Below, piece by piece: positions 1 to 6,777 of a DNA stretch of 10,082 nt (its first letter is position 1; every line of letters starts with the position of its first letter). The notes under the pieces are model-generated. The model ran no database searches. It saw nothing but the letters and a program-made list of their open reading frames with translations, and was not told the DNA's origin. The translations under genes and the position numbers were made by a program. Source of the stretch: Holosporales bacterium (GTDB lineage Bacteria; Pseudomonadota; Alphaproteobacteria; BNTO01); contig JAISRQ010000025.1 of assembly GCA_031273545.1 (NCBI GenBank), positions 1-10,082 of the forward strand, read 5' to 3'.

Positions 1-41
1 GATTAACTGAAATATTGTTAATCCAGATTATAGGCTGAGAA

Positions 42-1372
42 ATGATTGAAGAACAACGGGGTCCTCGAAAAATCGTTAGATTTTTTGGGGGAGTTGAATA
101 TGTAAGTTTTATAAAGCAATTCGTGGAGAGCCACGAAGGAGTGAGAATTCAAAACCTTAGCAGCAAAGTCAACAAGCCAGCGCTTTCTGATATGCATCGC
201 AAGATGGATAGACGTAAAGCTAATGGGGTTGACGGAGTTGGAAAGGACGAATATGAGCTGCATCTGGATGAGAATCTTGATGGGCTCGTAGGAAGGTTGA
301 AACGCGATACGTATAACCCAAAACCTACAAGAAGAACATTCATTCCAAAAGCAGAAGGAAAGGTAAGGCCGCTTGGAATTTCGTGCTACGAGGACAAGCT
401 GGTGGGCCAATATCGCGGAATTATTGAATGCGGTGTATGAACCGAAGTTTCTAGACTGCTCGTACGGGTTTAGGCCAGGAAGGAGCTGTCACGATGCGTT
501 AGGCGAGATGAAGAAGCAAATTAACTTAAGGAAAGTGAGCTACGTTGTAGAGGCAGACATAAAGTCGTTCTTTGACACAGTGGACCATGACTGGTTAATT
601 AAGTTTTTGGAGCATGACATTGAAGACAAGAAAATGATAAGGCTGATAACGAAATTCCTGAAAGCTGGAGCAAGGGAAGTTTCTGGAGAGAGACGAGGGG
701 ACCCCGCAGGGAAGTGGGATGTCGCCCGTACTTGCAAATATTTATTTGCACTATGTGCTGGATATTTGGTTCGAAAAGGTAGTGAAGGGAGCGTGCAGAG
801 GCGAAGCTGGGATGATACGTTATGCTGATGATTTTGTGTGTACATTTCAATACAAACAGGATGCCGAAAAGTTCAAGGCTGACCTAATTGAAAGACTGAA
901 GAAATTCGGACTGGAGGTCGCGCCGGACAAGACGAAGCTACTGGAATTTGGAAGATTTGCAGCAGAGGGTAGAGGTAAACGAGGAGCTGGCAAGCCGGAA
1001 ACGTTCAATTTTCTGGGATTTACAGTGTACTGCGGTAAAACACTGAATGGTAAATTTAGTGTGAAACTGAAGTCGGATCGTAAGCGTGTCGCAAAGAAGT
1101 TGAAAGCACTTAAAGTTTGGCTAAACAAGAATAAAACCACATATGTAGAAGAGATTGTGAAGAAACTCAATGTATCATTGAGAGGGTATTACAATTACTA
1201 CTACGTAGTGAATAATACAAGAATGGTAACTACATTCGTGTATCGAGTGGAACAGATGCTGTTTAGGATGCTGAATAGGCGAAGCCAAAAGAAGAGCTAT
1301 ACTTTGGCGGACTATAGGAAAGCCAAAGCGTGGTTTCTCTTGGTGAGGCCTAACAATCCGAAGCAGATCTGA
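42..1372 (+). pseudogene. Group II intron reverse transcriptase/maturase, two frameshifts
   Basis: This gene encoded the intron protein that helps splicing and copies the intron into new DNA sites. Three frames together carry the family motifs in order: GKVRPLGISCYEDKLV, then YGFRPGRSCHDAL, ADIKSFFDTVDHDWL, GTPQGSGMSPVLANIY, the catalytic YADD at 821-832, PDKTKLLEFGR and FNFLGF. A maturase-like C-terminus containing SLRGYYNYYYV follows. No HNH endonuclease domain follows; the protein ends at 1372. The first frameshift lies at about 404/405, where the normal KLVQANIAE lacks two bases, so the KLV codons run into GCC AAT ATC out of frame. The second lies between about 667 and 676, after LKAGA and before GKFLERDEGTPQ, where bases are also missing. 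All motifs survive in sequence, so the breakage looks recent. ATG at 42 is the probable start, but no strong ribosome binding site is visible. Confidence 0.9.
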
Positions 1373-1387
1373 TGCTGAAGACATAAT

Positions 1388-1420
1388 TGGCCGTATGCCT
1401 TAATAGGGCACGTACGGTTC
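1388..1420 (+). ncRNA. Group II intron domain V
   Basis: Domain V is the catalytic hairpin of group II introns, usually 34 nucleotides. Here CCGTATG (1391-1397) pairs with CGTACGG (1411-1417). A two-base CA bulge (1409-1410) and a short upper stem, CCT with GGG around TAATA, complete the expected shape. Two departures are visible. The base of the stem reads TGGC where consensus is GAGC, so the catalytic AGC triad is GGC, and T1388 opposite C1420 does not pair. The element is also 33 rather than 34 nucleotides. The identity is secure; catalytic competence is doubtful. Confidence 0.85.
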
Positions 1421-1428
1421 TGTGGAGG

Positions 1429-1453
1429 GGCGGCCGCAGTAATGCGAGCCGCC
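1429..1453 (+). ncRNA. Group II intron domain VI with branch-point A
   Basis: GGCGGC (1429-1434) pairs with GCCGCC (1448-1453), and CGCA (1435-1438) pairs with TGCG (1443-1446). The loop is GTAA, a GNRA tetraloop. A1447 is the only unpaired base in the stem and sits on the 3' strand, the expected position of the branch-point adenosine that attacks the 5' splice site. The stem is otherwise perfect, unlike the degenerate domain V. If the intron ends at 1456, the branch A is followed by nine bases, slightly more than the usual seven or eight. Confidence 0.75.
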
Positions 1454-1485
1454 TACTCTCGTATAGTTTACTAAATCTGGAATTT

Positions 1486-1764
1486 CTACTGCCTAGAAAT
1501 CGCCCTGGCATACGATGAATATCCTCCAATTCTATAATCAGGGTTTTCTTTGTCCGTTGTATTTGTTCCATCAAAAGATGCTTTTAATACTTTGCCGCAG
1601 TAGTAAATACGGTAAAGAAAGCCGTCGACCCTGAACTCCCCCGCTTTTCTTCGAGATAACAAATAATATTCATACCCATTCGGAAAGGAAGACGCGACCG
1701 ATACGGTCCCGTCACACATGACAAAAAACGACGCAAAAATGAAGGCTAATTTGACGTAATTCAT
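1486..1764 (-). CDS. Small secreted protein, family not recognised
   Basis: A 92-residue product. The N-terminus MNYVKLAFIFASFFVMCDG has one lysine and then a hydrophobic core, a typical Sec signal peptide with probable cleavage near residues 19-26 (VSVASS). The mature part is short, basic and aromatic, with a tyrosine cluster (GYEYYLLSRRK, then YRIYYCGK) and one cysteine near residue 56. I do not recognise the family. The start is ATG at 1764, about 30 bases below a strong sigma-70-like promoter; the ribosome binding site is weak (AGGT about ten bases upstream). It is divergent from the coiled-coil gene at 1925 and convergent with the intron. Being a complete ORF with signal peptide and promoter supports it as a real gene. 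Confidence 0.7.
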   Translation of the reverse strand: MNYVKLAFIFASFFVMCDGTVSVASSFPNGYEYYLLSRRKAGEFRVDGFLYRIYYCGKVLKASFDGTNTTDKENPDYRIGGYSSYARAISRQ

Positions 1765-1801
1765 ATAGATGTCGACCTAGGTAGTGTCCCGTACAATTCT
1801 C

Positions 1802-1830
1802 ATTATATTTCATGTACTGCTTGACGTCAT
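1802..1830 (-). promoter_or_regulatory. Sigma-70-like promoter for the 1486-1764 gene
   Basis: Read on the minus strand, TATAAT (1807-1802) is a perfect -10 box. ATGACG (1830-1825) matches four of six positions of the -35 consensus TTGACA. The spacer is exactly 17 bases. Transcription would begin near 1795, giving a leader of about 30 bases before ATG 1764. Confidence 0.6.
1822..1829. promoter_or_regulatory. TGACGTCA palindrome between divergent promoters, possible operator
   Basis: A perfect 8-bp palindrome, TGACGTCA. It overlaps the -35 box of the leftward promoter and lies about 25 bases upstream of the -35 box of the rightward promoter. A related TTGACGTAATT occurs at 1751-1761, across the leftward gene's start, while the palindrome sits in TTGACGTCATT. 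A protein bound here could affect both genes. This rests on position and symmetry only. Confidence 0.25.
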
Positions 1831-1853
1831 TTTCTAGTCTTCCAACAAAGGTA

Positions 1854-1883
1854 TTGAGTACTACACTTCATATTGCGTATTAT
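1854..1883 (+). promoter_or_regulatory. Sigma-70-like promoter for the 1925 gene
   Basis: TTGAGT (1854-1859) matches four of six -35 positions. TATTAT (1878-1883) matches five of six -10 positions. The spacer is 18 bases. Transcription would start near 1890, about 35 bases before ATG 1925. It is back to back with the leftward promoter at 1802-1830. Confidence 0.5.
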
Positions 1884-1924
1884 AGGCCCATAGTAAGGCG
1901 ATTTAAAGAGAGTAATTTTTGAAA

Positions 1925-2882
1925 ATGAACAATATACATATTTTAACAGCAACACTTTTGTGCAATGTCGGAGTAGCCTTATCTACTCAATCGGCCACAA
2001 TGCAGCACGTACCACAAAATCCTCAACAATTGTACCAACAAATAAATACTTATAGGATCGAGCTAGGGCGTAGGAATCAGGAAATTCAAACACTCAATAA
2101 CAATATTGCAGGACTGCGAGTATTTGTAGAGGACACTTTGGCTCAGAAATATGTTTCTGATGTCAGGGTAGCGCACATGGAGCGGGAGATAAGTCGTCTC
2201 CAGGAAGATCTGGATGTCATGGGAGCATGCTTTCAAGATGTATCAGATCAGATTAGCAGTCGAAGCTGAGCAAAAAGATGCAACGATCGGCCGTCTTCAG
2301 TCAGAAGTGGAAGCAGCAGAAGCTCGTATAAGAAACAGTTTGGCTCAAAAACGTGCGTCTGACGACAGGGTGACCCACATGGAGCAAGAAATAATCCGTA
2401 TCAAGGAAGATCTGGACACCGTAAAAGCATGCCACAAAGATGTATCAGATCAGATGATTGTTTTAGCAGCGCAAGCTGAGCAAAAAGATACAACGATCGG
2501 CCGTCTTCAGTCGGAACTAGAAACAGCGGAAGCTAGGATCAGGGACCTATGTGCTACAAACGATAAATTGACAGCTGATTTTGCGAAAGAAGGAAAAGAA
2601 AGGACTTCTCTCTATGCCACTATAGGAGGATTAAGCAGTTATTCTAGAGACGTTTCAAGGGAGCGAGACTTTTTTGAAGAACAGCTTTCTGAGAAGAACA
2701 GCGACATTGATCAAATGTCGCATCAGCTGAGTCAGGCACAAAAATCTGCTGACATTGCGGCCGCTAATATGAGAGATAGCATGGAGCAATCAATGCGTCA
2801 AATTGCAGGATTAACTCAAGAAAATCAAAATTTGAAGAACGAACTTGCGAATGCTATCGCGGAACTATCTCGTCGCAAATGA
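1925..2882 (+). pseudogene. Secreted coiled-coil repeat protein, broken by an 8-bp deletion
   Basis: The N-terminus MNNIHILTATLLCNVGVALS is a signal peptide. A short spacer (about residues 21-40) is followed by a long region rich in E, Q, K, A, L and R with heptad-like spacing, a probable coiled coil to the C-terminus. A 70-residue unit is present about two and a half times: LAQK...HMEQEI...EDLD...VSDQ...AEQKD.TIGRLQSE..AEARIR. The first frame stops at 2267-2269; the second runs on to 2882. Aligning the two repeat copies shows that copy one lacks the eight bases GATTGTTT present in copy two, at 2253/2254. Restoring them gives one frame of 321 residues. If translated as it stands, the product is 114 residues. 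An in-frame TTG at 1919 is less likely than ATG 1925 as the start. The family is not recognised; the role is probably structural or in interaction at the cell envelope or outside (inference). Confidence 0.8.
2137..2548 (+). repeat. Tandem 210-bp coding repeat, two copies
   Basis: Copy one spans 2137-2338 and copy two 2339-2548. Both begin TTTGGCTCA and share long identical blocks such as GATGTATCAGATCAGAT and CAACGATCGGCCGTCTTCAG. The period is 210 bases (70 residues) in copy two and 202 in copy one, which has lost eight bases. A weaker, older partial copy may precede it, ending near 2136. Confidence 0.85.
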
Positions 2883-2930
2883 GAATAGGTAGGAAACGCC
2901 GCTTAAAATAATCATACAAATGTATTCGAC

Positions 2931-2967
2931 ATGCAGCCAAAACGTATTATTGCGTTTTTGGCTGTGT
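2931..2967. terminator. Strong hairpin after the coiled-coil gene
   Basis: CAGCCAAAACG (2934-2944) pairs with CGTTTTTGGCTG (2953-2964), with one extra T in the right arm. Further weak pairs extend to 2931 and 2967. It lies about 50 bases past the stop at 2882 and between convergent genes, so it could stop transcription from either side. No T-run follows the stem on the plus strand; the run of five T lies inside the right arm. It may be a terminator or an mRNA-end stabiliser. Confidence 0.5.
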
Positions 2968-3101
2968 ACAAAGAATTCATGGAATAATACCTAATGAATG
3001 CTCTTCCGAATTGAATAATCAAATGCTGCCTATCATCGCCTCCGTACCGCAATCGCACCTTCGCCCCGATCAACCTAGCTCCGCATAAATCTCGCCTTCG
3101 C

Positions 3102-3710
3102 CTAAAGAGCATACGCAGCCAGCTCTCGCCTATCCAAAAACGCGGCCGATAGCGTTGCATTATCCAAGTAATTCAGCTCCCCGCCAATAGGCACCCCTTG
3201 CGCTAATGACGATAGCCTCACGTTAAACTGCTTAAGCAAGTCCACAAGGTAAAACATGGTTGATTGCCCCTCAAGTGTCGCGCTTAGCCCTATTATGACC
3301 TCCTTTACCTCTCCTGAGTGCATGCGCCTCATCAACGGTGCAATGTTCAGTTTATCTGGTCCTGTATTATCTATCGCCGACAAAACGCCCTCGAGGACGT
3401 GATATTTCCCGTGAAAAAAACGCGCGCGCTCCAACGCCCACAAGTCCGACACACTTTCAACTATGCACAACATTGATGCGTCACGCCCCGGGTCCGAGCA
3501 TATATTACATACGGGCGATTCGCTTAGGTTGCCGCAAGCTGTGCACCTTTGGACGCGTTGGCATGCATTCTGAAGGTCGCGGATCAGCTGGTTTATCGCG
3601 AGTTTGTCGTTTTTTAACAGAAATAGGGTCATTCTCTGAGCAAGACGCGGCCCAACTCCAGGAATCTTGGATAACGTGTGAATTAAATCATTAATCGGTG
3701 TATTGCTCAT
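3102..3710 (-). CDS. recR: Recombination mediator protein RecR
   Basis: RecR acts with RecO (and RecF) to load RecA onto single-stranded DNA at gaps, in the cytoplasm. The 202-residue length is normal for the family. In order: a helix-hairpin-helix with IPGVGPRLAQRM (residues 16-27); a four-cysteine zinc motif at C56, C59, C68 and C71; a Toprim domain from about residue 79 (LCIVESVSDLWALER, then VLEGVLSAIDNTGPDKLNI); the segment GLSATLEGQST; and the C-terminal VPIGGELNYLDNATL. The EGQST form resembles other alphaproteobacterial RecR proteins. The start is ATG 3710. The frame stays open a further 34 codons upstream, but that stretch lies inside the permease gene. The ATG overlaps the permease stop as ATGA, and no Shine-Dalgarno is evident, so translation is probably coupled to the permease. 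Confidence 0.95.
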   Translation of the reverse strand: MSNTPINDLIHTLSKIPGVGPRLAQRMTLFLLKNDKLAINQLIRDLQNACQRVQRCTACGNLSESPVCNICSDPGRDASMLCIVESVSDLWALERARFFHGKYHVLEGVLSAIDNTGPDKLNIAPLMRRMHSGEVKEVIIGLSATLEGQSTMFYLVDLLKQFNVRLSSLAQGVPIGGELNYLDNATLSAAFLDRRELAAYAL

Positions 3711-5074
3711 AGTCGTTGTTTTTTTGAAAAATCGCGTTCTAGTAACCAAATTAGCGGAATACATAGGGTAAGTGGTAAGAAAAATATAACTTGCCACCCA
3801 ACAACAGAACAAAATTCAGTGAGGATAAACGTCAAGATTGTTCGGCCAATTGACCCTATGGAGCTGAATAGCGTGAAATGGTATATGCTCAAGCCCAGAG
3901 GGGATGCCGATACGGCTTGATGCTCATGGGACTCTGACGCAGCTTGCCCGTGGGATGCTGACTGATGCCCATTGAGTTCGGATTTTTCACAAAACGAGGA
4001 CATATATATAACAGCAAGCGTAAGGACGAGGCCAAGGTGAAATTCTTGAATACTTGCAATCATCGCAAATACATAATTGAAATATGGCGCATCAAGTGGA
4101 ATATGTATCAAGAACAACGAAAGTAATCCCGCGCTACTTAGGGCTGTAGTACTAAATGCGATTGCTTTGTTTAATGATATTTTTTTGACAAGGTACCCAG
4201 CAAATGCGACCCCTATGAAGGAAATTCCGCCACCTATTCCACCTTTGTATAGGCCGTATTGCTCACTAGATACGCCTATTTGTCCAAGGAAATATGTCTC
4301 CATTGGACCAACAACTACGTCCACAGCTTTTATTATCATGAACACCGCAATAAAAGCCCAAACTCCGGGCTTGCTGAATGCGCTCGTCACTATTGGAAAG
4401 ATTTGTCCACGTAGTCCTCCTTTTCTTTGGGTGGAGTCACCTCTGACAGTTGCGCTAGAAGCAGGCTCAGGCAAAAGGAAAAGCAAAAATAGGGCGAAAA
4501 TTTTCACACACGCAACGACCGAATGAGCGCCTAGCCACCCCAACCTACTAGCCAAATAAGGGACAGCGAAGCAAGCAAACAATTTCCCACTGCGAAACCC
4601 AAACGTGTGGTAAGGGACGCTCTCTTTAGTTGAAAGCACCTTTACTATATCAAAACGGTACGTCTCAGATACCGTGTCTTGAATTGCGGAAACTACGGCG
4701 GAAAAGACCACAAGAATAAAGGTGGAGACTAGGTTTTCCGCAGGGTTGATGTACCCTATGCAGAAAAAACATGTGGTGCTCATTACGTGGGTAACGCAGC
4801 CCCAAGATTTGCGTCGCCCAAATTTATCTGATAAATACGGAATTTTAAAAGCATCGATTAAGTATGGGAAAATAAAACGAATATTATATGGAATAACGGA
4901 TAGCGCGAATATTCCGATTGTACGCGTATCTATTCCAGCATGGGATAGCCTGTAGGAAAGGATTGCCGTTAATGTGAAAAAAGAGAGACCTCCGGATGCT
5001 CCGAATACGGACATCACGAGCCGATAAAAGAACTTAGCCTGTAAATTAGAGCCACACACACTACTTTGTAGCAT
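3707..5074 (-). CDS. MFS permease of the AmpG (muropeptide) type
   Basis: A 455-residue inner-membrane protein with about twelve hydrophobic segments. AmpG imports GlcNAc-anhydro-muropeptides for peptidoglycan recycling. Family marks seen here are LIDAFKIPYLSDKFGRRKSW (residues 72-91, containing MFS motif A, DKFGRRK), SAIQDTVSETYRFDIV (129-144, like the QD...DAYRIE segment of AmpG), and YMSSFC followed by LGLSIYHFTLFSSI near the C-terminus. The substrate is inferred, and other AmpG-like permeases may carry something else. Oddity: residues 366-393, in a loop where AmpG proteins have only a few residues, form a hydrophilic Ser/Ala/His-rich insert with H370, H375, H383 and H385. ATG 5074 is chosen over GTG 5080 because AGGAAGG lies five bases upstream of the ATG. 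First gene of an operon with recR. Confidence 0.85.
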   Translation of the reverse strand: MLQSSVCGSNLQAKFFYRLVMSVFGASGGLSFFTLTAILSYRLSHAGIDTRTIGIFALSVIPYNIRFIFPYLIDAFKIPYLSDKFGRRKSWGCVTHVMSTTCFFCIGYINPAENLVSTFILVVFSAVVSAIQDTVSETYRFDIVKVLSTKESVPYHTFGFRSGKLFACFAVPYLASRLGWLGAHSVVACVKIFALFLLFLLPEPASSATVRGDSTQRKGGLRGQIFPIVTSAFSKPGVWAFIAVFMIIKAVDVVVGPMETYFLGQIGVSSEQYGLYKGGIGGGISFIGVAFAGYLVKKISLNKAIAFSTTALSSAGLLSLFLIHIPLDAPYFNYVFAMIASIQEFHLGLVLTLAVIYMSSFCEKSELNGHQSASHGQAASESHEHQAVSASPLGLSIYHFTLFSSIGSIGRTILTFILTEFCSVVGWQVIFFLPLTLCIPLIWLLERDFSKKQRL

Positions 5075-5079
5075 TGACA

Positions 5080-5086
5080 CCTTCCT
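5080..5086 (-). promoter_or_regulatory. Ribosome binding site of the permease
   Basis: AGGAAGG on the minus strand, five bases upstream of ATG 5074. It overlaps the upstream in-frame GTG at 5080, so it decides the start in favour of the ATG. Confidence 0.75.
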
Positions 5087-5120
5087 GGCTTATAGCATTG
5101 CTGAACGACTTAGAGCTAAC

Positions 5121-5149
5121 AGTATACCGGGCTACCGACAGAAAGCCAA
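5121..5149 (-). promoter_or_regulatory. Sigma-70-like promoter of the permease-recR operon
   Basis: On the minus strand TTGGCT (5149-5144) matches four of six -35 positions and TATACT (5126-5121) five of six -10 positions, with a 17-base spacer. The predicted start near 5114 gives a leader of about 40 bases that carries the AGGAAGG site. Confidence 0.6.
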
Positions 5150-5270
5150 CCATATCCATTTTTATCCATGTGCGCTCGTTCACCAATTTTTGCGATACGA
5201 AAATGGCGTTTGACATTTTAGTCGACTTTGATACCACCAGTTACTTTAAAACCTTATATATTAGAAATAT

Positions 5271-5909
5271 ATGAATTTACTTCAAAAATTGGCCGCTGCT
5301 ACTGTATTTTGCAGCCCCACATGCATGGCACTAGAGTTGGATGGCGTGACACTTTTAACAACGAGACCAGATGCATCGATTACCTGCTTTGGTTCGCATT
5401 TGTTTAAATCTTTCGAACATATTCAGTTGTTTATCTCAAAAAATTACCCATTCATGAGCTGCGATTCTGAATATATCATCTTGCCTGAATATGCGGATCA
5501 GGTTGCTTCCTCTTTATGTGTAAAAGTAATTCTTCCTGATTTAGAAATAACAGCAATAAAAAAAGTAAGTCCAGAAACGTTACCTTCACTTGGTATCGGT
5601 ATGTGCAAGGATCCGCAATTTCAATGGTCAGGACGCTCAGCTTCGATGTTTGGAAGAGAGATACAATATGGACCAGATGGATTTTTCACCTGTAGTAATG
5701 AATTGCCTAAGAGTGTTAAAGTGAACCCTGTTAAATCTGTCGGAATTGGCAACTCATTTTTACAGAGAAAAATTCGTCAGGGGCATTTGGTGTATCATTG
5801 CGGAAATATATCGCTATGCACGTTGGAAAAAGATCCTTTCATACCTCCCGTTCCTGGCATACCTCCCGTTCCTAGTAGACCACGTATCAGTGAAATCCCG
5901 GATCTTTAG
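5271..5909 (+). CDS. Secreted six-cysteine protein, paralogue A
   Basis: A 212-residue product with a signal peptide (MNLLQKLAAATVFCSPTCMA). It is a paralogue of the 6119-6691 gene. Shared blocks, in order, are RPDASITC (C39), a cysteine at C64 followed by EYIILPEYA, LGIGMCKD (C112), YGPDGFFTCSNEL (C141), VGIGN, and YHCGNISLC (C177, C183). The six cysteines common to both proteins could form three disulfides after export. An extra cysteine, C83, is unique to this copy. Unlike the paralogue, it extends beyond the SLC motif with a proline-rich tail, including IPPVPGIPPVPSRP. No canonical lipobox is seen, although both paralogues have a cysteine at position 18. The start is ATG 5271, with only a weak AGAA upstream. 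The family is not recognised. Confidence 0.75.
   Translation: MNLLQKLAAATVFCSPTCMALELDGVTLLTTRPDASITCFGSHLFKSFEHIQLFISKNYPFMSCDSEYIILPEYADQVASSLCVKVILPDLEITAIKKVSPETLPSLGIGMCKDPQFQWSGRSASMFGREIQYGPDGFFTCSNELPKSVKVNPVKSVGIGNSFLQRKIRQGHLVYHCGNISLCTLEKDPFIPPVPGIPPVPSRPRISEIPDL
5840..5875 (+). repeat. Tandem 18-bp proline repeat, two copies
   Basis: The unit CATACCTCCCGTTCCTGG occurs at 5840-5857 and again, with one mismatch, at 5858-5875. It encodes IPPVPG then IPPVPS in the tail of the 5271-5909 protein. The high identity suggests a recent slippage duplication. Confidence 0.85.
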
Positions 5910-6107
5910 TGCACACATGCCAGTTATTCCCAATAGCGTCTTTCCTTTTACTTGCTAAAATCCGGTATTGACTGCTCTTGGGTATATATCTCTTTCTCAT
6001 TGGACAACTTTGCTAGCATTAGGAGAAGATATTAGAAAAAAACTTACTTGAAACTTCGAGCTGCTACTGATACCATAATATCAATAAGTTATTAACGATA
6101 TCAAATG

Positions 6108-6112
6108 TAGGA
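6108..6112 (+). promoter_or_regulatory. Ribosome binding site of paralogue B
   Basis: TAGGA, six bases before ATG 6119. It supports that start, whose product begins MNLIKNL and so matches the MNLLQKL start of paralogue A. Confidence 0.55.
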
Positions 6113-6118
6113 ATACGC

Positions 6119-6691
6119 ATGAATTTAATTAAAAATTTGACATTAGCCGCAGTGCTCAGCAGCACATCGTGCACGATAGGAGGATTGTATAGCTCGGTGT
6201 TTTTCGTAGCAAGGGAAGACGCATCCATTCGCTGCGGGGATTTTTTAGTTCCTATCTCTCCTTTGTCTCCCAATATCAAAATAGACATTGAGCCGAACTT
6301 ATTCACTCGTTGCGGAATAGAACATATCATATCACCTGAGCAAGCATTTTATGTTGCCAACTTCTTAGATGCAGAAACAGAGGAATTGGATTCATATGGC
6401 TTTGGTATTTGCAAAGACTATTCTGTAGTCCCAGTAAACGGATCGACGAAGCGAACGAATGGTTTTTTAAAGCTCGGACCAAATGGGGTGTTCTCTTGTA
6501 GCAATGAGTTGTCCTATAAGACTACCGCGAGTGGTCAGGTGCGCCCTATTGGAATTGGTAGCTTGAACTCTACGGGATCTATTGATGGTTCTACTCCCAA
6601 AGGATCAAGGGGAATTGGTAACCGCCATTCGAAGAAAAAACCTACTGGCCCCTTTTGGTACCTTTGCTCGAATATATCGTTGTGCTCCTAG
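6119..6691 (+). CDS. Secreted six-cysteine protein, paralogue B
   Basis: A 190-residue product with a signal peptide (MNLIKNLTLAAVLSSTSC). It shares with the 5271-5909 protein REDASIRC (C39, same position), C65 with EHIISPEQA, YGFGICKD (C98), LGPNGVFSCSNEL (C127), IGIG, and YLCSNISLC (C183, C189). It ends one residue after the last shared cysteine. Its own feature is a Gly/Ser/Lys-rich insert at about residues 147-176, between IGIG and the final motif, which includes a second RGIGN. The two genes lie in tandem about 210 bases apart, so a local duplication followed by strong divergence is likely. The family is not recognised; an exported, disulfide-stabilised domain is inferred. Confidence 0.75.
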   Translation: MNLIKNLTLAAVLSSTSCTIGGLYSSVFFVAREDASIRCGDFLVPISPLSPNIKIDIEPNLFTRCGIEHIISPEQAFYVANFLDAETEELDSYGFGICKDYSVVPVNGSTKRTNGFLKLGPNGVFSCSNELSYKTTASGQVRPIGIGSLNSTGSIDGSTPKGSRGIGNRHSKKKPTGPFWYLCSNISLCS

Positions 6692-6714
6692 TTCATCGAA
6701 CATATACCTACGCC

Positions 6715-6746
6715 CCCAAGAGATTACGGATTTTCTAAGCGAACAA
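6715..6746 (+). repeat. Dispersed imperfect repeat, copy A
   Basis: This 32-base segment beginning CCCAAGAGATTACGGATTTT matches 9654-9685 at 27 of 32 positions by hand alignment, in the same orientation and without gaps. Copy A forms the left side of the 6715-6771 hairpin. Together the two copies bracket the minus-strand block 6778-9571. Confidence 0.55.
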
Positions 6747-6771
6747 GCGCTTACGGTTCGCAATCCTTGGG
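6715..6771. terminator. Large imperfect hairpin between convergent genes
   Basis: The outer arms CCCAAG (6715-6720) and CTTGGG (6766-6771) are perfect complements. Inside them GATTACG (6722-6728) faces CGCAAT (6759-6764) imperfectly, and the core TAAGCG (6736-6741) pairs perfectly with CGCTTA (6748-6753) around AACAAG. It starts 24 bases after the plus-strand stop at 6691 and ends seven bases before the minus-strand stop codon at 6778-6780. A two-way transcript end is likely, but no T-run flanks it. Confidence 0.4.
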
Positions 6772-6777
6772 CTCACA

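Larger units (their letters stand above)
1..1456 (+). mobile_element. Group II intron, 3' portion (5' end lies outside the window)
   Basis: A retroelement of the group II class: a self-splicing RNA carrying a reverse transcriptase/maturase gene. The window contains the coding part (42-1372), followed within 20 bases by a recognisable domain V hairpin (1388-1420) and a domain VI hairpin with a bulged A (1429-1453). Domains I to III, normally several hundred bases, must lie upstream of base 1. The 3' end is placed at about 1456 because group II introns end in AY and TAC directly follows the domain VI stem; an end up to about 1460 cannot be excluded. The coding frame is broken twice and domain V departs from consensus, so the copy is probably inactive on its own. 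It ends about 30 bases from the stop codon of the convergent secreted-protein gene at 1486-1764, in an apparently intergenic site. Confidence 0.85.

Noticed and set aside
2137..2548. CRISPR-like direct repeats
   Set aside because: The units are long (210 bases), adjacent and in a coding frame, so they are protein repeats; no spacer-repeat pattern exists anywhere in the window.
2912..3160. Open frame on the minus strand past the end of recR
   Set aside because: It overlaps the hairpin and the recR 3' end, has no signal, motif or start site, and its arginine-rich product looks like an out-of-frame reading.
5210..5215. TTGACA, a perfect -35 box upstream of the 5271 gene
   Set aside because: No acceptable -10 box lies 16-18 bases downstream; the nearest TATATA is about 40 bases away.
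5968..5988. TTGACT followed by TATATA upstream of the 6119 gene
   Set aside because: The spacing is only about nine bases, too short for a sigma-70 promoter.
5271..6172. Lipobox at Cys18 of both six-cysteine paralogues
   Set aside because: The residues before the cysteine (SPTC, STSC) lack the Leu/Val at -3, so a Sec signal peptide is the safer call.
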